A DNA stretch of 64,000 nt from Paralichthys olivaceus. Lineage: Eukaryota > Chordata > Actinopteri > Pleuronectiformes > Paralichthyidae. The translations under genes were made by a program, and so were the position numbers. The stretch is taken from the NCBI RefSeq assembly GCF_024713975.1, contig NC_091099.1, positions 12,133,501-12,197,500 on the forward strand, in the 5' to 3' direction. Position 1 is the first letter of the stretch. Every line of letters begins with the position of its first letter. The notes beneath the pieces were generated by a model. That model did not search any database, was not told where the DNA came from, and saw nothing but the letters and a program-made list of their open reading frames with translations. Of the stretch, positions 51,801 to 60,917 are shown one piece after another.

Positions 51801-54800
51801 CATGATACTGTATAAGCAGTTTTCTATGCTCTGTTTTCATCATGCACATTCACAAAATACTTTTTCACTCTGACTTTTCAGTGTGTGATCGGGTGAAGTG
51901 TGACCTGCCTGAAGTTCCCCGCTGTGAGGATGGGCAGACTGTGGTTCTGATAAACCCCGGGGAATGTCAGCCCAATCATAAATGCGGTAGGCTGTCAACT
52001 AATTCTCCGTGATACTGACTCTGAAAAACACATCCATGTCAACTCTCTGAGATGTGATGCTTCAAATCTCTTTTGTGTCTCAGTCTGCAAAAAGGATGAG
52101 TGCCCTCTCCGAGCTCCCCCGACTTGTCCCTCACATCGCCTGCTCTCAGTGAAAAAGACAACGTGCTGCGATGTGTTCGAATGTGCGTGCAGCTGCCAGA
52201 ACTCCACCCACACCTGCCCCCCCGGGTTCATTACATCCTCCTCAACCAACGACTGTGGCTGCACAGAGACCAGCTGCCTGCCTGACAAGGTGAGCAGTGT
52301 GTGTGTGTTCAACTTTCAGTGAATTCATATCCATTTCTTTGCTGTTGCTGTTTAAAACGTTCTTGTTGTTGTGTTGTGTGTCAGGTGTGTGTGGTCGGTG
52401 GGGTGATTCACCCAGTGGGCAGTGAATGGGAGGAGGGATGTGAGAAGTGCAGTTGCACCCAGCTGCAGGACAAAGACACATCTCTGCACATTGCTCAGTG
52501 TACTCCACCTGTCTGCGATCGGACATGCCCTTGGGTAAGACACACACAGACACACACTAAACGAGGCTGCATTATGCTTCTAGCTCCCATTAATTATCAC
52601 ATATTTGTCATACATTCAAGGGCTCAACCTACACTTCATCAGGAGGAGAGTGCTGTGGGAAGTGTTCACCAACCAGCTGTGTGGAGTCAGAGAGAGAGAT
52701 GCGAGGAGACACACTGATCGGGGGAAGACTCAGAAGTGTATGTGTACAGATGAATTGTACTTATTATATAAATAATATATGCATATAAATTATAATTTCC
52801 TGTTAGTGTTGAAGGCAGTCATTGTAATACCTTACATGACAAAACTCATTAAAATAATACTTAATACAAGTTATGGCACCTCGCTCGTAATGGTTTTGGG
52901 TGTAGATAATAGGAAAAAAAGCTTAACATGTATTTATTTTATTGTTTAATTTTAATCTTACCTGTGTCGGTATATAGGTGGGTGAGGTGTGGCAGTCCCC
53001 ACATGATAAATGTGTGCAACATCAGTGTGTGAAAGTGAAAGACGACGTGTTTGTCTCCGCAACCAACATCAGCTGCTCCGCCATGGACACGCCGTCCTGC
53101 CCACTGGGAACCGAGTTACACTGCGACACCCAGGACTGTTGCCCCCGCTGCCACTGTGGTAAACACACATGCATAATCTGGTACAGCACGCTGGCTATAT
53201 GAGTCAGGGGTTGCAGTTACAGTGTCCGTCCAGCTGGAGGCTCTCTCACCTTGGTTTATCTATGACCCTGAATCTGACCTTAGGTTTATTTTCCCTTTTT
53301 AAAGAATGGCAATAAAGTATTTGTTTCCTTCTACAGCTCCTATGGACGCCTGCGTGCTCAACAAAACTGTGATAGGAGTAAGTCATGCAGAAAGCAGGAC
53401 CTTCATATTAAAACAGTTTGAATAGTACTTTCAGTCATCTCGATCTGTGTCTGTGCAGGCAGGGGAGAGGCTGATGGTGGATGTATGTACACACTGCGAG
53501 TGTATGATAGAGGATGGTGCTATCAAGAAATACAGACTGTCCTGCAAGCGATTCAGCTGTCCCACTTGCCCCCAGGTAACCATTATTCCCTCATTATTCT
53601 TTTTTTATTATCCCCATTATTGTTTATTATCATGATAACTAACCAACAAACTCAAATGTCCATTATTTTCATCAACTATTCTCTAATCCTCTCATCAAAT
53701 CTCCTCCCTCCTCATCCTTAAATTGTGACCGCATCATTTTCTGTGAGTCACTCTATCCACAGAGGTAAATCCAGCCACGTTCATATCTTTGTATTCACTG
53801 TAATGTCATTCAGATGTCTTCAAATATTACATAACATGCGGTATCAACCACAACACTTTCAGGGATACACTCTGCAGAAGGAGGAGGATGCTTGCTGTGG
53901 CCGCTGTGTTCCCACCGCCTGCATCCTGCAAAGCCCAAATGGAAAAATGATCATTGTGGAGGTAGGTGCTTTGTTGTCGGCGCCTCCAGAAATAATGTAG
54001 CACAGTAAAAAATACTGTGACATGATATGCTTTCATTCAAAACATAAACAATTACCTGTTTTAATGTTTTTACTGATTGGTGTGTGCTGCACTAAAGTCA
54101 ATGTATAGTATAGTATAGCACAGTGCAGTTCAATATACGGCACTTTAGTATATTATAGAATAGTGCTAAATAGTAAAGCATAGTACAGTATTTTATGGTG
54201 CAATATAGAATAGTGCAGTATATTATAGTATAGTATATCACACTACAGTATAGTACACTAGAGTATAGTACTATACTTTATATTGTTTACCATACTATAA
54301 TGCAGTACACTGTAGTATTGTATAGTATTATACAGCCCAATATAACATATAATAGTACGATACAGTATAGAATAGAGTAGTAAAGTATTGTATAGTATAA
54401 TTTACTATAATGCAGTACAACATAGAATAGAACACCTCAGTATAGTACAATATAGTGTAGTATAGACCTATTGAGTACTGTCACCAGTACATCATGGTAT
54501 ACTGTACTCTACTATAATATACCGTTCTATGCTATTACCTCTCCCTCCAGGTGAACACCACCAAGGAGGACGGTTGCAGCCTTCATTCCTGTGGTGTAAA
54601 CAGTAAAGGAGCTCTTGTCCAGGAGACCAGAGTGACCACCTGCCCCCCCTTTAACCGCCAAGCCTGTCTGGATCAGGGGGTACGACGACCACACACACCA
54701 CCCCCCGTCCGTCTCACGGTATTCCCACACCTGAGTGTCTGCCACAAATAATAACTCTCTCTGCTGCTCTGTTTGTTTTCAGGGGAAGGTCAGCCAGATC

Positions 54801-55978
54801 GGAACGACCTGCTGTGAGATGTGTAAGTTGAGCTATGGCCTCTGCAAGACGATAATGTTGCGACAAATCTGGATGCTCTGATTTTAACAAGCGTGTGAAT
54901 ATGCAAAGGTAAAGAGCCAGAGTGTCGGAGGACAGTGGGAACTCTTAATCACATCAGAGTGGACGATTGCCAATCAGAGCACCAGATAGAACTGCACTAC
55001 TGTGAGGTGAGAGACAGCAAACACATGCACACATGTTATCACAGGTCACCATTACATAGACTTACATTCATTTCCTGAATACTATGGCTTAATTTGCATT
55101 AGATACATATCTGAAAACGGAGCGAGTCTTCTGTCCGTCACTGCATTCATTTCATCTGTATTTGTGCAAGTCTTCTGAAGGAGCAGTAGTTCCAGTTCAA
55201 CAAGAACTTAATGAGGGAGACTTTGGAAGTTGTTAAGAAACAACAGGATGTTAGTTCACCTGGGCACAGGGACACACAGCTGCTTTTCTTACAGGTTCAT
55301 TGTATGTGTCGCTTAACAACCAATCAAACACATCCTCTACGGTCTGATGGACCATTCTATCAGACTTTTCATACAAATTCTAAAACAGTGGAGAAAATGA
55401 TAAAACAATAAAGATAAAGTTAGAATGAACTGTTCTATGGTCTTTACTTCTAAAATGCAGCCTGTGACAGAAACACACACACCTTCACTAAACAAACCAT
55501 CATTACTAATATTCTAACCCCTACTCTATCCAAGTGTTAACTATAAAAAGCAGTCTGGAGTCGTGAGGACTCAAACATGTCCTCACTCCACAAGGTCAGT
55601 AACACTACGTGGTCCTCACAAACACAGAGTAATAAGTTAACACTCAGTCATGCACACACATATTTTTACACCTGATTAATAGGTTTTCCCTCGAGGAAAA
55701 ACCTGCAAAGTTCAGTGAAATCATAACACTTGTCTCTCACCATCCCACCCTTTCTCTCTCCCTGTGCTGCTGTCCATCTGTCCGTCTATCAGGGCAAATG
55801 TCGCAGCAAGTCCATGTACTCCCTGGAGAGGGCCGCTGTGGAGCAGGAGTGTGTGTGCTGTGCTGCCGTGGAGACAGAGCCGCTCAGCGTGCCCATCCTG
55901 TGTGCCAACGGCACTAGCAGCCACCACACTGTCCTGTCAGTCACTGCATGTGACTGTCTGTCCAAAAACTGCACCTAA
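37536..55978 (+). CDS. vwf: von Willebrand factor, complete (52 coding exons)
   Basis: Secreted multimeric adhesive glycoprotein that tethers thrombocytes at injury sites and carries factor VIII. I assembled 52 exons totalling 8553 bases (2850 residues plus stop; human 2813), with every phase closing. The order is signal peptide, D1, D2, furin site, D', D3, A1, A2, A3, D4, C modules, CK. The start at 37536 ([15 protein letters not shown]) is chosen because it gives a hydrophobic leader and the 46-base, phase-1 exon also seen in human VWF. CxxC motifs (CGLC) occur in D1 (about 149-152) and D2 (511-514), as required for multimer assembly. Differences from mammals: an extra intron in A1, altered A2 cleavage residues and a changed A3 metal site. 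CD9 and ANO2 flank it as in human. Confidence 0.97.
38649..38678. repeat. (GT)n before VWF exon 5
   Basis: GT run ending 8 bases before the TTTCAG acceptor of VWF exon 5. Confidence 0.95.
39034..39070. repeat. (GT)n in VWF intron 5
   Basis: GT run ending about 25 bases before the exon 6 acceptor. Confidence 0.95.
39935..41917 (+). CDS. vwf: VWF exons 10-16: D2
   Basis: Exons 39935-40071, 40152-40290, 40397-40497, 40592-40787, 40974-41189, 41501-41747 and 41823-41917. Starts [19 protein letters not shown], close to human D2. The [15 protein letters not shown] loop lies in the 40592 exon. C8 ([14 protein letters not shown]) and TIL-2 ([10 protein letters not shown]) follow. The exon end [13 protein letters not shown] leads into the furin site. 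With D1 this forms the propeptide that catalyses disulfide-linked multimer formation in the Golgi. Confidence 0.95.
42130..42365. repeat. Dispersed teleost repeat fragment (copy 3)
   Basis: Contains CATGAATTATTCTCTAGGAA, GTCCAGATCCACACATAAAA and GAAATCCATTATGTAGTTTT, the same family as at 0.9, 30.6 and 49.1 kb. Lies in VWF intron 16 (41918-42483). Confidence 0.55.
42484..46005 (+). CDS. vwf: VWF exons 17-26: furin site, D' and D3
   Basis: Exons 42484-42635, 42718-42821, 42904-43042, 43121-43255, 43341-43487, 43980-44120, 44316-44414, 44503-44659, 45630-45797 and 45870-46005. The junction of exons 16 and 17 encodes R-E-R-R/S at residues 752-756, a furin-type site at the place of the human propeptide cleavage. 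D' has the TIL/E pattern ([10 protein letters not shown]). D3 starts [19 protein letters not shown] and ends [17 protein letters not shown]'D3 binds factor VIII and forms inter-dimer disulfides in the human protein. Confidence 0.94.
43528..43550. repeat. C homopolymer
   Basis: Twenty-three consecutive C in VWF intron 21, followed by a pyrimidine-rich stretch to about 43620. A likely assembly or sequencing weak spot. Confidence 0.95.
43640..43905 (+). mobile_element. Teleost LINE-type 3' end in VWF intron 21
   Basis: Reads GGCAGATGACCGCCCACATT, GTTTCTCCCTGTTAATG, CTCATTGTGGGAACTGATGG, then AAGTGCCTTGAGATAATG and CTTTACAAATAAATTTG and a GAATT pentamer tail. This is a very common teleost retroposon 3' end. 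Insertion is sense to VWF and the 5' part is absent, as expected of a truncated LINE. Confidence 0.75.
44660..45629 (+). other. vwf: VWF intron 24
   Basis: A 970-base intron, one of the largest in this gene. AT-rich; no coding sequence, conserved RNA fold or recognisable element seen. Confidence 0.6.
46090..48793 (+). CDS. vwf: VWF exons 27-32: A1, A2 and A3 domains
   Basis: Exons 46090-46399, 46576-47740, 47820-47924, 48157-48300, 48380-48523 and 48629-48793. A1 (about 1256-1440) opens [19 protein letters not shown] and closes at QDYLC, so the ring-closing cysteines are kept. A Pro/Thr-rich linker of roughly 60 residues follows. A2 spans about 1502-1680 and A3 about 1704-1888. An intron (46400-46575) splits A1, unlike the single large mammalian exon 28. 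In A2 the residues aligning with the ADAMTS13 bond are Phe-Leu. In A3 the DxSxS metal motif reads K-A-G-N-Q. Confidence 0.95.
49040..49245. repeat. Dispersed teleost repeat fragment (copy 4)
   Basis: Contains TTCTTTCTTGGCCCGTGTGC, CCACCAGGTTTCAGGGAAAT, CTGTCCAGTAGTTTTTTGCA and CCTGCTGACAAACAGACAG, the same family as copies 1-3. Lies in VWF intron 32 (48794-49294). Confidence 0.55.
49295..51120 (+). CDS. vwf: VWF exons 33-38: D4
   Basis: Exons 49295-49341, 49437-49614, 49788-50029, 50132-50321, 50414-50758 and 50882-51120. Begins after A3 with [23 protein letters not shown]4 starts [16 protein letters not shown]. The CxxC loop reads AGLCGACGEE, in line with D4 of human VWF, where the first cysteine is also missing. 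C8 ([15 protein letters not shown]) and TIL-4 ([14 protein letters not shown]) follow. Confidence 0.94.
51328..54679 (+). CDS. vwf: VWF exons 39-49: C modules with RGD
   Basis: Exons 51328-51430, 51516-51587, 51882-51986, 52084-52289, 52385-52534, 52621-52737, 52978-53158, 53337-53377, 53459-53575, 53863-53961 and 54551-54679. Cysteine-rich VWC modules repeat the CCxxC/CCEYEC pattern (CCPEYEC, CCDVFEC, CCGKC, CCPRC, CCGRC). An R-G-D tripeptide is encoded at 52702-52710, the same module (C4) in which human VWF carries its integrin-binding RGD. The intron before the last exon here holds a degenerate TATAGTA minisatellite. Confidence 0.94.
54085..54530. repeat. Degenerate TATAGTA minisatellite
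   Basis: About 450 bases built from variants of TATAGTA and CAGTATAGTA on both strands, in VWF intron 48. Strongly self-complementary and AT-rich. Confidence 0.85.
54783..55978 (+). CDS. vwf: VWF exons 50-52: cystine-knot domain
   Basis: Exons 54783-54822, 54909-55006 and 55793-55978, ending in TAA. The pattern CCEMCKEPEC, then [14 protein letters not shown], then [11 protein letters not shown] and the final ACDCLSKNC matches the C-terminal CK domain that makes tail-to-tail VWF dimers in the endoplasmic reticulum. The terminal cysteine is followed by a single Thr. Confidence 0.95.
55007..55792 (+). other. vwf: Last VWF intron
   Basis: A 786-base intron separating the two main CK exons. The 55550-55680 part (CATGTCCTCACTCCACAAGG, GTGGTCCTCACAAACACA) resembles 31670-31790 in CD9 and may be another dispersed repeat. 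No other feature seen. Confidence 0.5.
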
Positions 55979-56050
55979 AGAGAGAGAGATTAGACATGCA
56001 GATGGTATGTGTGTATCCGTGTTAAATGTACCTGTATAAACACAAGTCAC

Positions 56051-56056
56051 AATAAA
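56051..56056 (+). terminator. vwf: VWF poly(A) signal
   Basis: AATAAA 73 bases after the VWF stop codon, followed by a T/G-rich stretch near 56090-56110. This would give a very short 3' UTR. Confidence 0.75.
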
Positions 56057-56274
56057 ACAAACCTGCCAGTTTCTGTAACCACCACTTTTATTGTCTGTGT
56101 TTTTTTGCCATGTGAATATTCCTTTTGAAATGTTTGGTTTTCTAGAGATTGATGTTTGTTGTTTGAGTAATTTAAAAGTGATGACAGTTTTTCCAGAGTT
56201 CTGAGATTGGTTGATGTAACAATTTAACATAAAAAAGTGTTAGATCAGTGTTAATAATGACCTTGTTTTTTTAG

Positions 56275-56530
56275 CACCAGGGATGGCACAGTGATGCAGT
56301 GGTTAGCACTGTTGTCTCACAGCAAACAAATGGTTCTACGTTTGAATCCCAGTTAGGCTGAGGTCTTTCTCTGTGGAGTTTGTATGTTTTCCATCTGTCT
56401 GTGTGGGTTTTCCCCAGTTAATCCCGCTTCCTCCCACAGTCCAAAGACATGCAGATTAGGGTTAATATAATTGGAGACAGTAGGTGTGAATGTGAGCATC
56501 ACTGGTTGTGTGTCTCTGTAAGCAGCTTCC
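56275..56530 (+). mobile_element. tRNA-derived SINE (DANA/mermaid or HE1-like)
   Basis: Starts GATGGCACAGTGATGCAGTG and GGTTAGCACTGTTGTCTCAC, then CGTTTGAATCCCAG (a degenerate B box), TGTGGAGTTTGTATG, CCTCCCACAGTCCAAAGACA and TGCAGATTAGGG. This order is that of a widespread fish tRNA-derived SINE. It lies about 220 bases downstream of the VWF poly(A) signal. Confidence 0.75.
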
Positions 56531-59500
56531 AAAAAAAGCACAAATAAAGAAAACAAGAAAAAAAAATCAAAGATGACAAAAAATACATAATTTAAGATTA
56601 AATTAAACAAGTGACATAGCAAACAACAGAGGCCCTGTCATCCTCCTTGGTCTTCAGCCTTGACAGAGGAACAGGATGTTATCAGACAATCTTTAAATAC
56701 AGGCTGGTGAATAGATGCACAACCAAACAGCTTTGTGACAAATCATGCATCGCCTTAATTCTCTAAACATTTAGAGTTTGCTAAAAAAATAGCCCTCAAT
56801 AATCACACTAACTTTACAATTATTATATATATACTGTATATATATCATTTAATAGTTTGGCTATTTTCTGGATCGTATCAACTAAAATAAGGAATTAATA
56901 TATAATATCAATAAGACAATAATAATAATTTATAATATGAGATGTGTTCCTGCAGAGGGTAGGCGTGGTTCAGTTTCAGATGTGGTCACTGTAAGCTCTT
57001 GTGCACACACACACACACACCTTCCTCTTCTCCCTTGTGGAACGGTCAGGGAATTAGCCTCCCTGTGCGCGCACGCGTTAAGCCAGGGGTTTCCGGGAGC
57101 GCGCGCGGATTGTCTACCATCTCAGCCCCTTTGCCAGGCTGCGCACCTCGCGCGTCTTATCATCCATTTCCATTTCCAAGAACTGATCCTCCACGAGCTC
57201 TGGTGAGTCCACTTTTTAATAACTTTTATTATAAAGTAAAACGACAATAAGGATAAAAACTGCGCTCTTCATCATCTTCAACACTGTTCTTGTCCTGTTT
57301 TGGGGACTTTTCTCTTTTTGGAATTACGCACTCACATATGTGAAGTGAAGCTGCTTGTGTGTTCACTTCTCCATAAGCAAAGCTCGACCTTAAAACCAGC
57401 TTTTATCATGTGAATCCTCTGGTGGCTGCAGCGTGCGTCAGGCTGCTGGACACTCTTTCTAACCTGCAATCTGTGCGCACACGACTTTTACGCACAGGAG
57501 CGTGTAATTAAACACCTTTGTCGAAAACTGCATCACCTGACAACTGGCTGACGATTAATTAGCCAGAATGGAAATGAATCAGTTTGATCTGGTCCGTGCT
57601 GCTGCTGATGTTGTCCCCAAAAAATGAAAACTCAGACCAAGTGAAAGTTTGGTGTGAGTCCATGTAGTTGTGACAGATTTGACAAACTGAGAGTGTTTGT
57701 GTTAGAGTTGTGTGATCATGTTGTAATATTAGAAAGGGGGCGAGCAGATGTTAAAATTAGCAATGTATAATCTGCTGTTTTCCAGGACAGACAGTTTTAG
57801 ACCACTCCCCTGCTGCCCTCTGCCCCGTTAATGTTGGTGTGGGTGCAGCTGACACTCCAGCCTCTGGTGCTGAGCTGTCAGCAAGCTTACAGGCTTTTAA
57901 GCCCCGGACTGAGACGCACACTTGGACTCATTTGCGCGCACCACTTGTGCAAGGAGGAACAGGCAAGGAGGACATACTCAAATATACCAAAACAATGAAA
58001 CACAGTGTGGTGTATGTGATCACTGTGGGACTCTGATGGGTTTCTTTCTTCCAGGACTCCTAAACTATGTGCATTGGGCAGAAATACACGAGAACTATCC
58101 ATGGGTGATGCAAATTACAGCTTATATACTCAAATAGTTGGTGCATTTCCTTGCATGTAATGACTGACTTGCAGAATCTGTTATGGAGATTATCATTTTC
58201 TTTGTCCATATCTACAAAAAATAATGGAAAACAATGGGAAAGGTAGTTGATGATTTAGTTTTTCAAATATTCTGCCCATTATTTAACAAGGTAGAGGTCG
58301 TTTTCAGAGTTTAAAGAAGAATCAAGAGCGATCTGACCAAGAGAGCGTGATAGAAACACTGAAGAAGCTTCATGAATAGTCTGTCAACATGCTGCAAATA
58401 ATATAACGATATCCAGATAAGAAGCACAACAAGCAAGACAAGAAGTATGAGTTTCCAAAGCCTCAGTAAATTTGGAGCCGAACGTTTTAGATTTTTTAAA
58501 CTGATCTCAAAATATATGATTTCCATTTTCAGTTTTGCTCTATATATTTATATAAATACATTGGTTGTTTAGTCAGACAGTGTGAATAAGAACAAAGAAT
58601 GAAAATGTGCAAGGAATGGTCGTCTGTCGCTCATGTTCTGGTGGATGGTTAATTTTAGTGTCTGAAAACTGCACGTGCATATTGGTTATGATGAGGGATT
58701 AGGGATTGCTCACAGTGAGGAGTCGTAAACAAGAGCTGGACATCGCTCTTTAAGATGATTACATGACAAAACCCTCGAGAACCACATATCTAAATGTCAC
58801 TCTGTTTTTATGGATTCATAATTTATATAAAGTCTTTGCTGGACTGAAGCTTAAGTGGCATATTCCTTGTTTCCATCTTGGCTCTGTGTTTGCTAACACA
58901 TGGTTAAGGGAGATTACGGTGGATGTGTGTGTACATGTGTAAGGGGATTGACTGCTGAAGGCCTCTATGTGTTGTGTGTACAGTGTTTGGTCGTCTGTTG
59001 TTGGCAAATTTACATGTCTCACAGCTTCCCTGCTGTCTCAGGCCACTTCAACATGTCACACCACCACTGTTCCATTCAATCGTCCTCACTCAGTGACACA
59101 TTGAGATGAGTGAATCTGTATAATATGAAAATATAAATGTTTCACAATAAAATCATACATGTCTGATCAGTTCAATAATTCGGGGATCAAACAGTGTGAT
59201 CACTAAGAATCTGTAAAATTTAACTGTGAACCCATTTTTTAAATGAACTACTTTTTAATCTAAATTTTGTTCATAAATAAATGTTGAATATTGTTAGATG
59301 ATAACATTAATAAAGAGTCACAGATGAGAAACTCATATTTCTCACAGCTGTAAGTTGCTAAATGTTTATTTAAAAGAGACCATGCACATTAATTAAAATG
59401 CACTCTTAAGTCCAACCTGTAAATGAGCAGGATTTAATGTAGGCACGTTTTCATTCTGCAGTCCCCGACAGGTTGGTGGTAAAAAAAAACCCATATACAA

Positions 59501-60917
59501 TAATATATAGACACATATTTTTAGCTTAAATAAAGACTAAATCAATGACATAACTGTACAGCATGTGAAAGCATGAGCAATGACACAAAAGCACAAATAC
59601 AAATGTGAAGCAATAGTGAATAAAGACGTCATCAACAACCAACAAACATGAGATCACAGCAGAAAATGAATCAACTGTCTTTATCTTTAGCAGCACGTGC
59701 ATGAAAGTAGATTGAATGTGGTTGATATCAGTGTTCTTCAAAATCAAATGACTATGTAACTAACTTAAACTAAGTTAAATCAATCCATATCACCACTTTG
59801 TAGTTTCGGAGTTTGAAAAACCTTTAAGAGATTGTATTGCAAAAATTAAGAAGATTATCTGTGTCGTTTTGAGATTTTAAAAAACCAATAATTAAAAAAA
59901 GCTCTATTTTATGTGTGTGAGTCTGGGGATACGCAGAGTGAGACTTAACCACTCTGTAACATTTCATCTCTAAAAGAATGAGCCAAGTCACCAAATTACC
60001 CCAACAGATTGTAAACTGTGCCGCTTGGATTGCAGCGTGAGCTTAATCTGAGCCCACAGCTTCCACTGGGTCAAAAAGAGACGAAACAGCTTAACTTTGG
60101 CTACGATTTGATCTGTCGGTCTAAAACACACATTACTCCGATTTTTCACGCATGGTATTCAACAATGAAATCAACTTAAAACCTTCAGATCTACATATCC
60201 CTGGCTGATTATATATCTGAATAATAAGTCTTCAGCATTAAACCAATCCTGTTAATTTAAAGAAAAACATATTTATATGTTCATTTGCATATTATTTGTA
60301 TTTTATAAGTGGCTCTCAACCTGGGTTTGGAATCCTGAGGGGTCTGCAGGTGTTGAACAAGTGGAACCACATTTCTGCAACTCAGACAGTTGTTTTTTCT
60401 CATGATTTGATTACTTAACCTTAGTATTGAATAAGTGGAATTCTGAGTGAATTTCTAATATATACACAATAATATTTTCTGGGAACAAACATAATTTACC
60501 GTTTGAAAATAATTTCTATGAAGTTGAATTTTTTTGTTTGGAAAAGCATAGTATCGGTCAGATTTAATAAGTTAAATGACTTAAATGATTAAAAAAAATA
60601 GTAAGTGATAAAGAAACATTTACTTTTGAATTTGTTGCACTGTTTGTTTGTTTTCTGGAGAATTATTGTATTGTGTTACATTACAGAGCAGAATTAAAAA
60701 ATGTTCTTTAAAACTGACAGATTGCTTCGAAGGGATCACAGGTCAAAATGTTTGATGACCCCTGTGCTGAAATAATATGATCCTGCTGCGATCACTGGTT
60801 ATGGCTTCATTAGAAACATGTTTTTCCCCCAGCCTTTAGATATTGACCTCCTGTTCTTCTCCCCATGTGCTGACAGAGGGATGAAACGGAAAAGAGCGTA
60901 TACCTGTCACTACAGAA
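56531..60917. other. VWF-ANO2 interval and ANO2 leader intron
   Basis: Holds a candidate ANO2 untranslated exon (57050-57202) and otherwise AT-rich DNA to the first ANO2 coding exon. Nothing else coding was recognised; open frames at 56937, 57839, 58311 and 59526 show no conserved pattern. Confidence 0.5.
57050..57202 (+). promoter_or_regulatory. ano2: CpG-rich candidate first exon and promoter of ANO2
   Basis: CpG-dense segment (TGTGCGCGCACGCGTTAAG, GAGCGCGCGCGGATTG, CACCTCGCGCGTC) ending in a consensus donor CTCTG/GTGAGTCC at 57202/57203. The first ANO2 coding exon at 60.9 kb is preceded by a CACTACAG acceptor two bases before its ATG, so an upstream non-coding exon is expected, and this is the best candidate. 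Confidence 0.5.
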
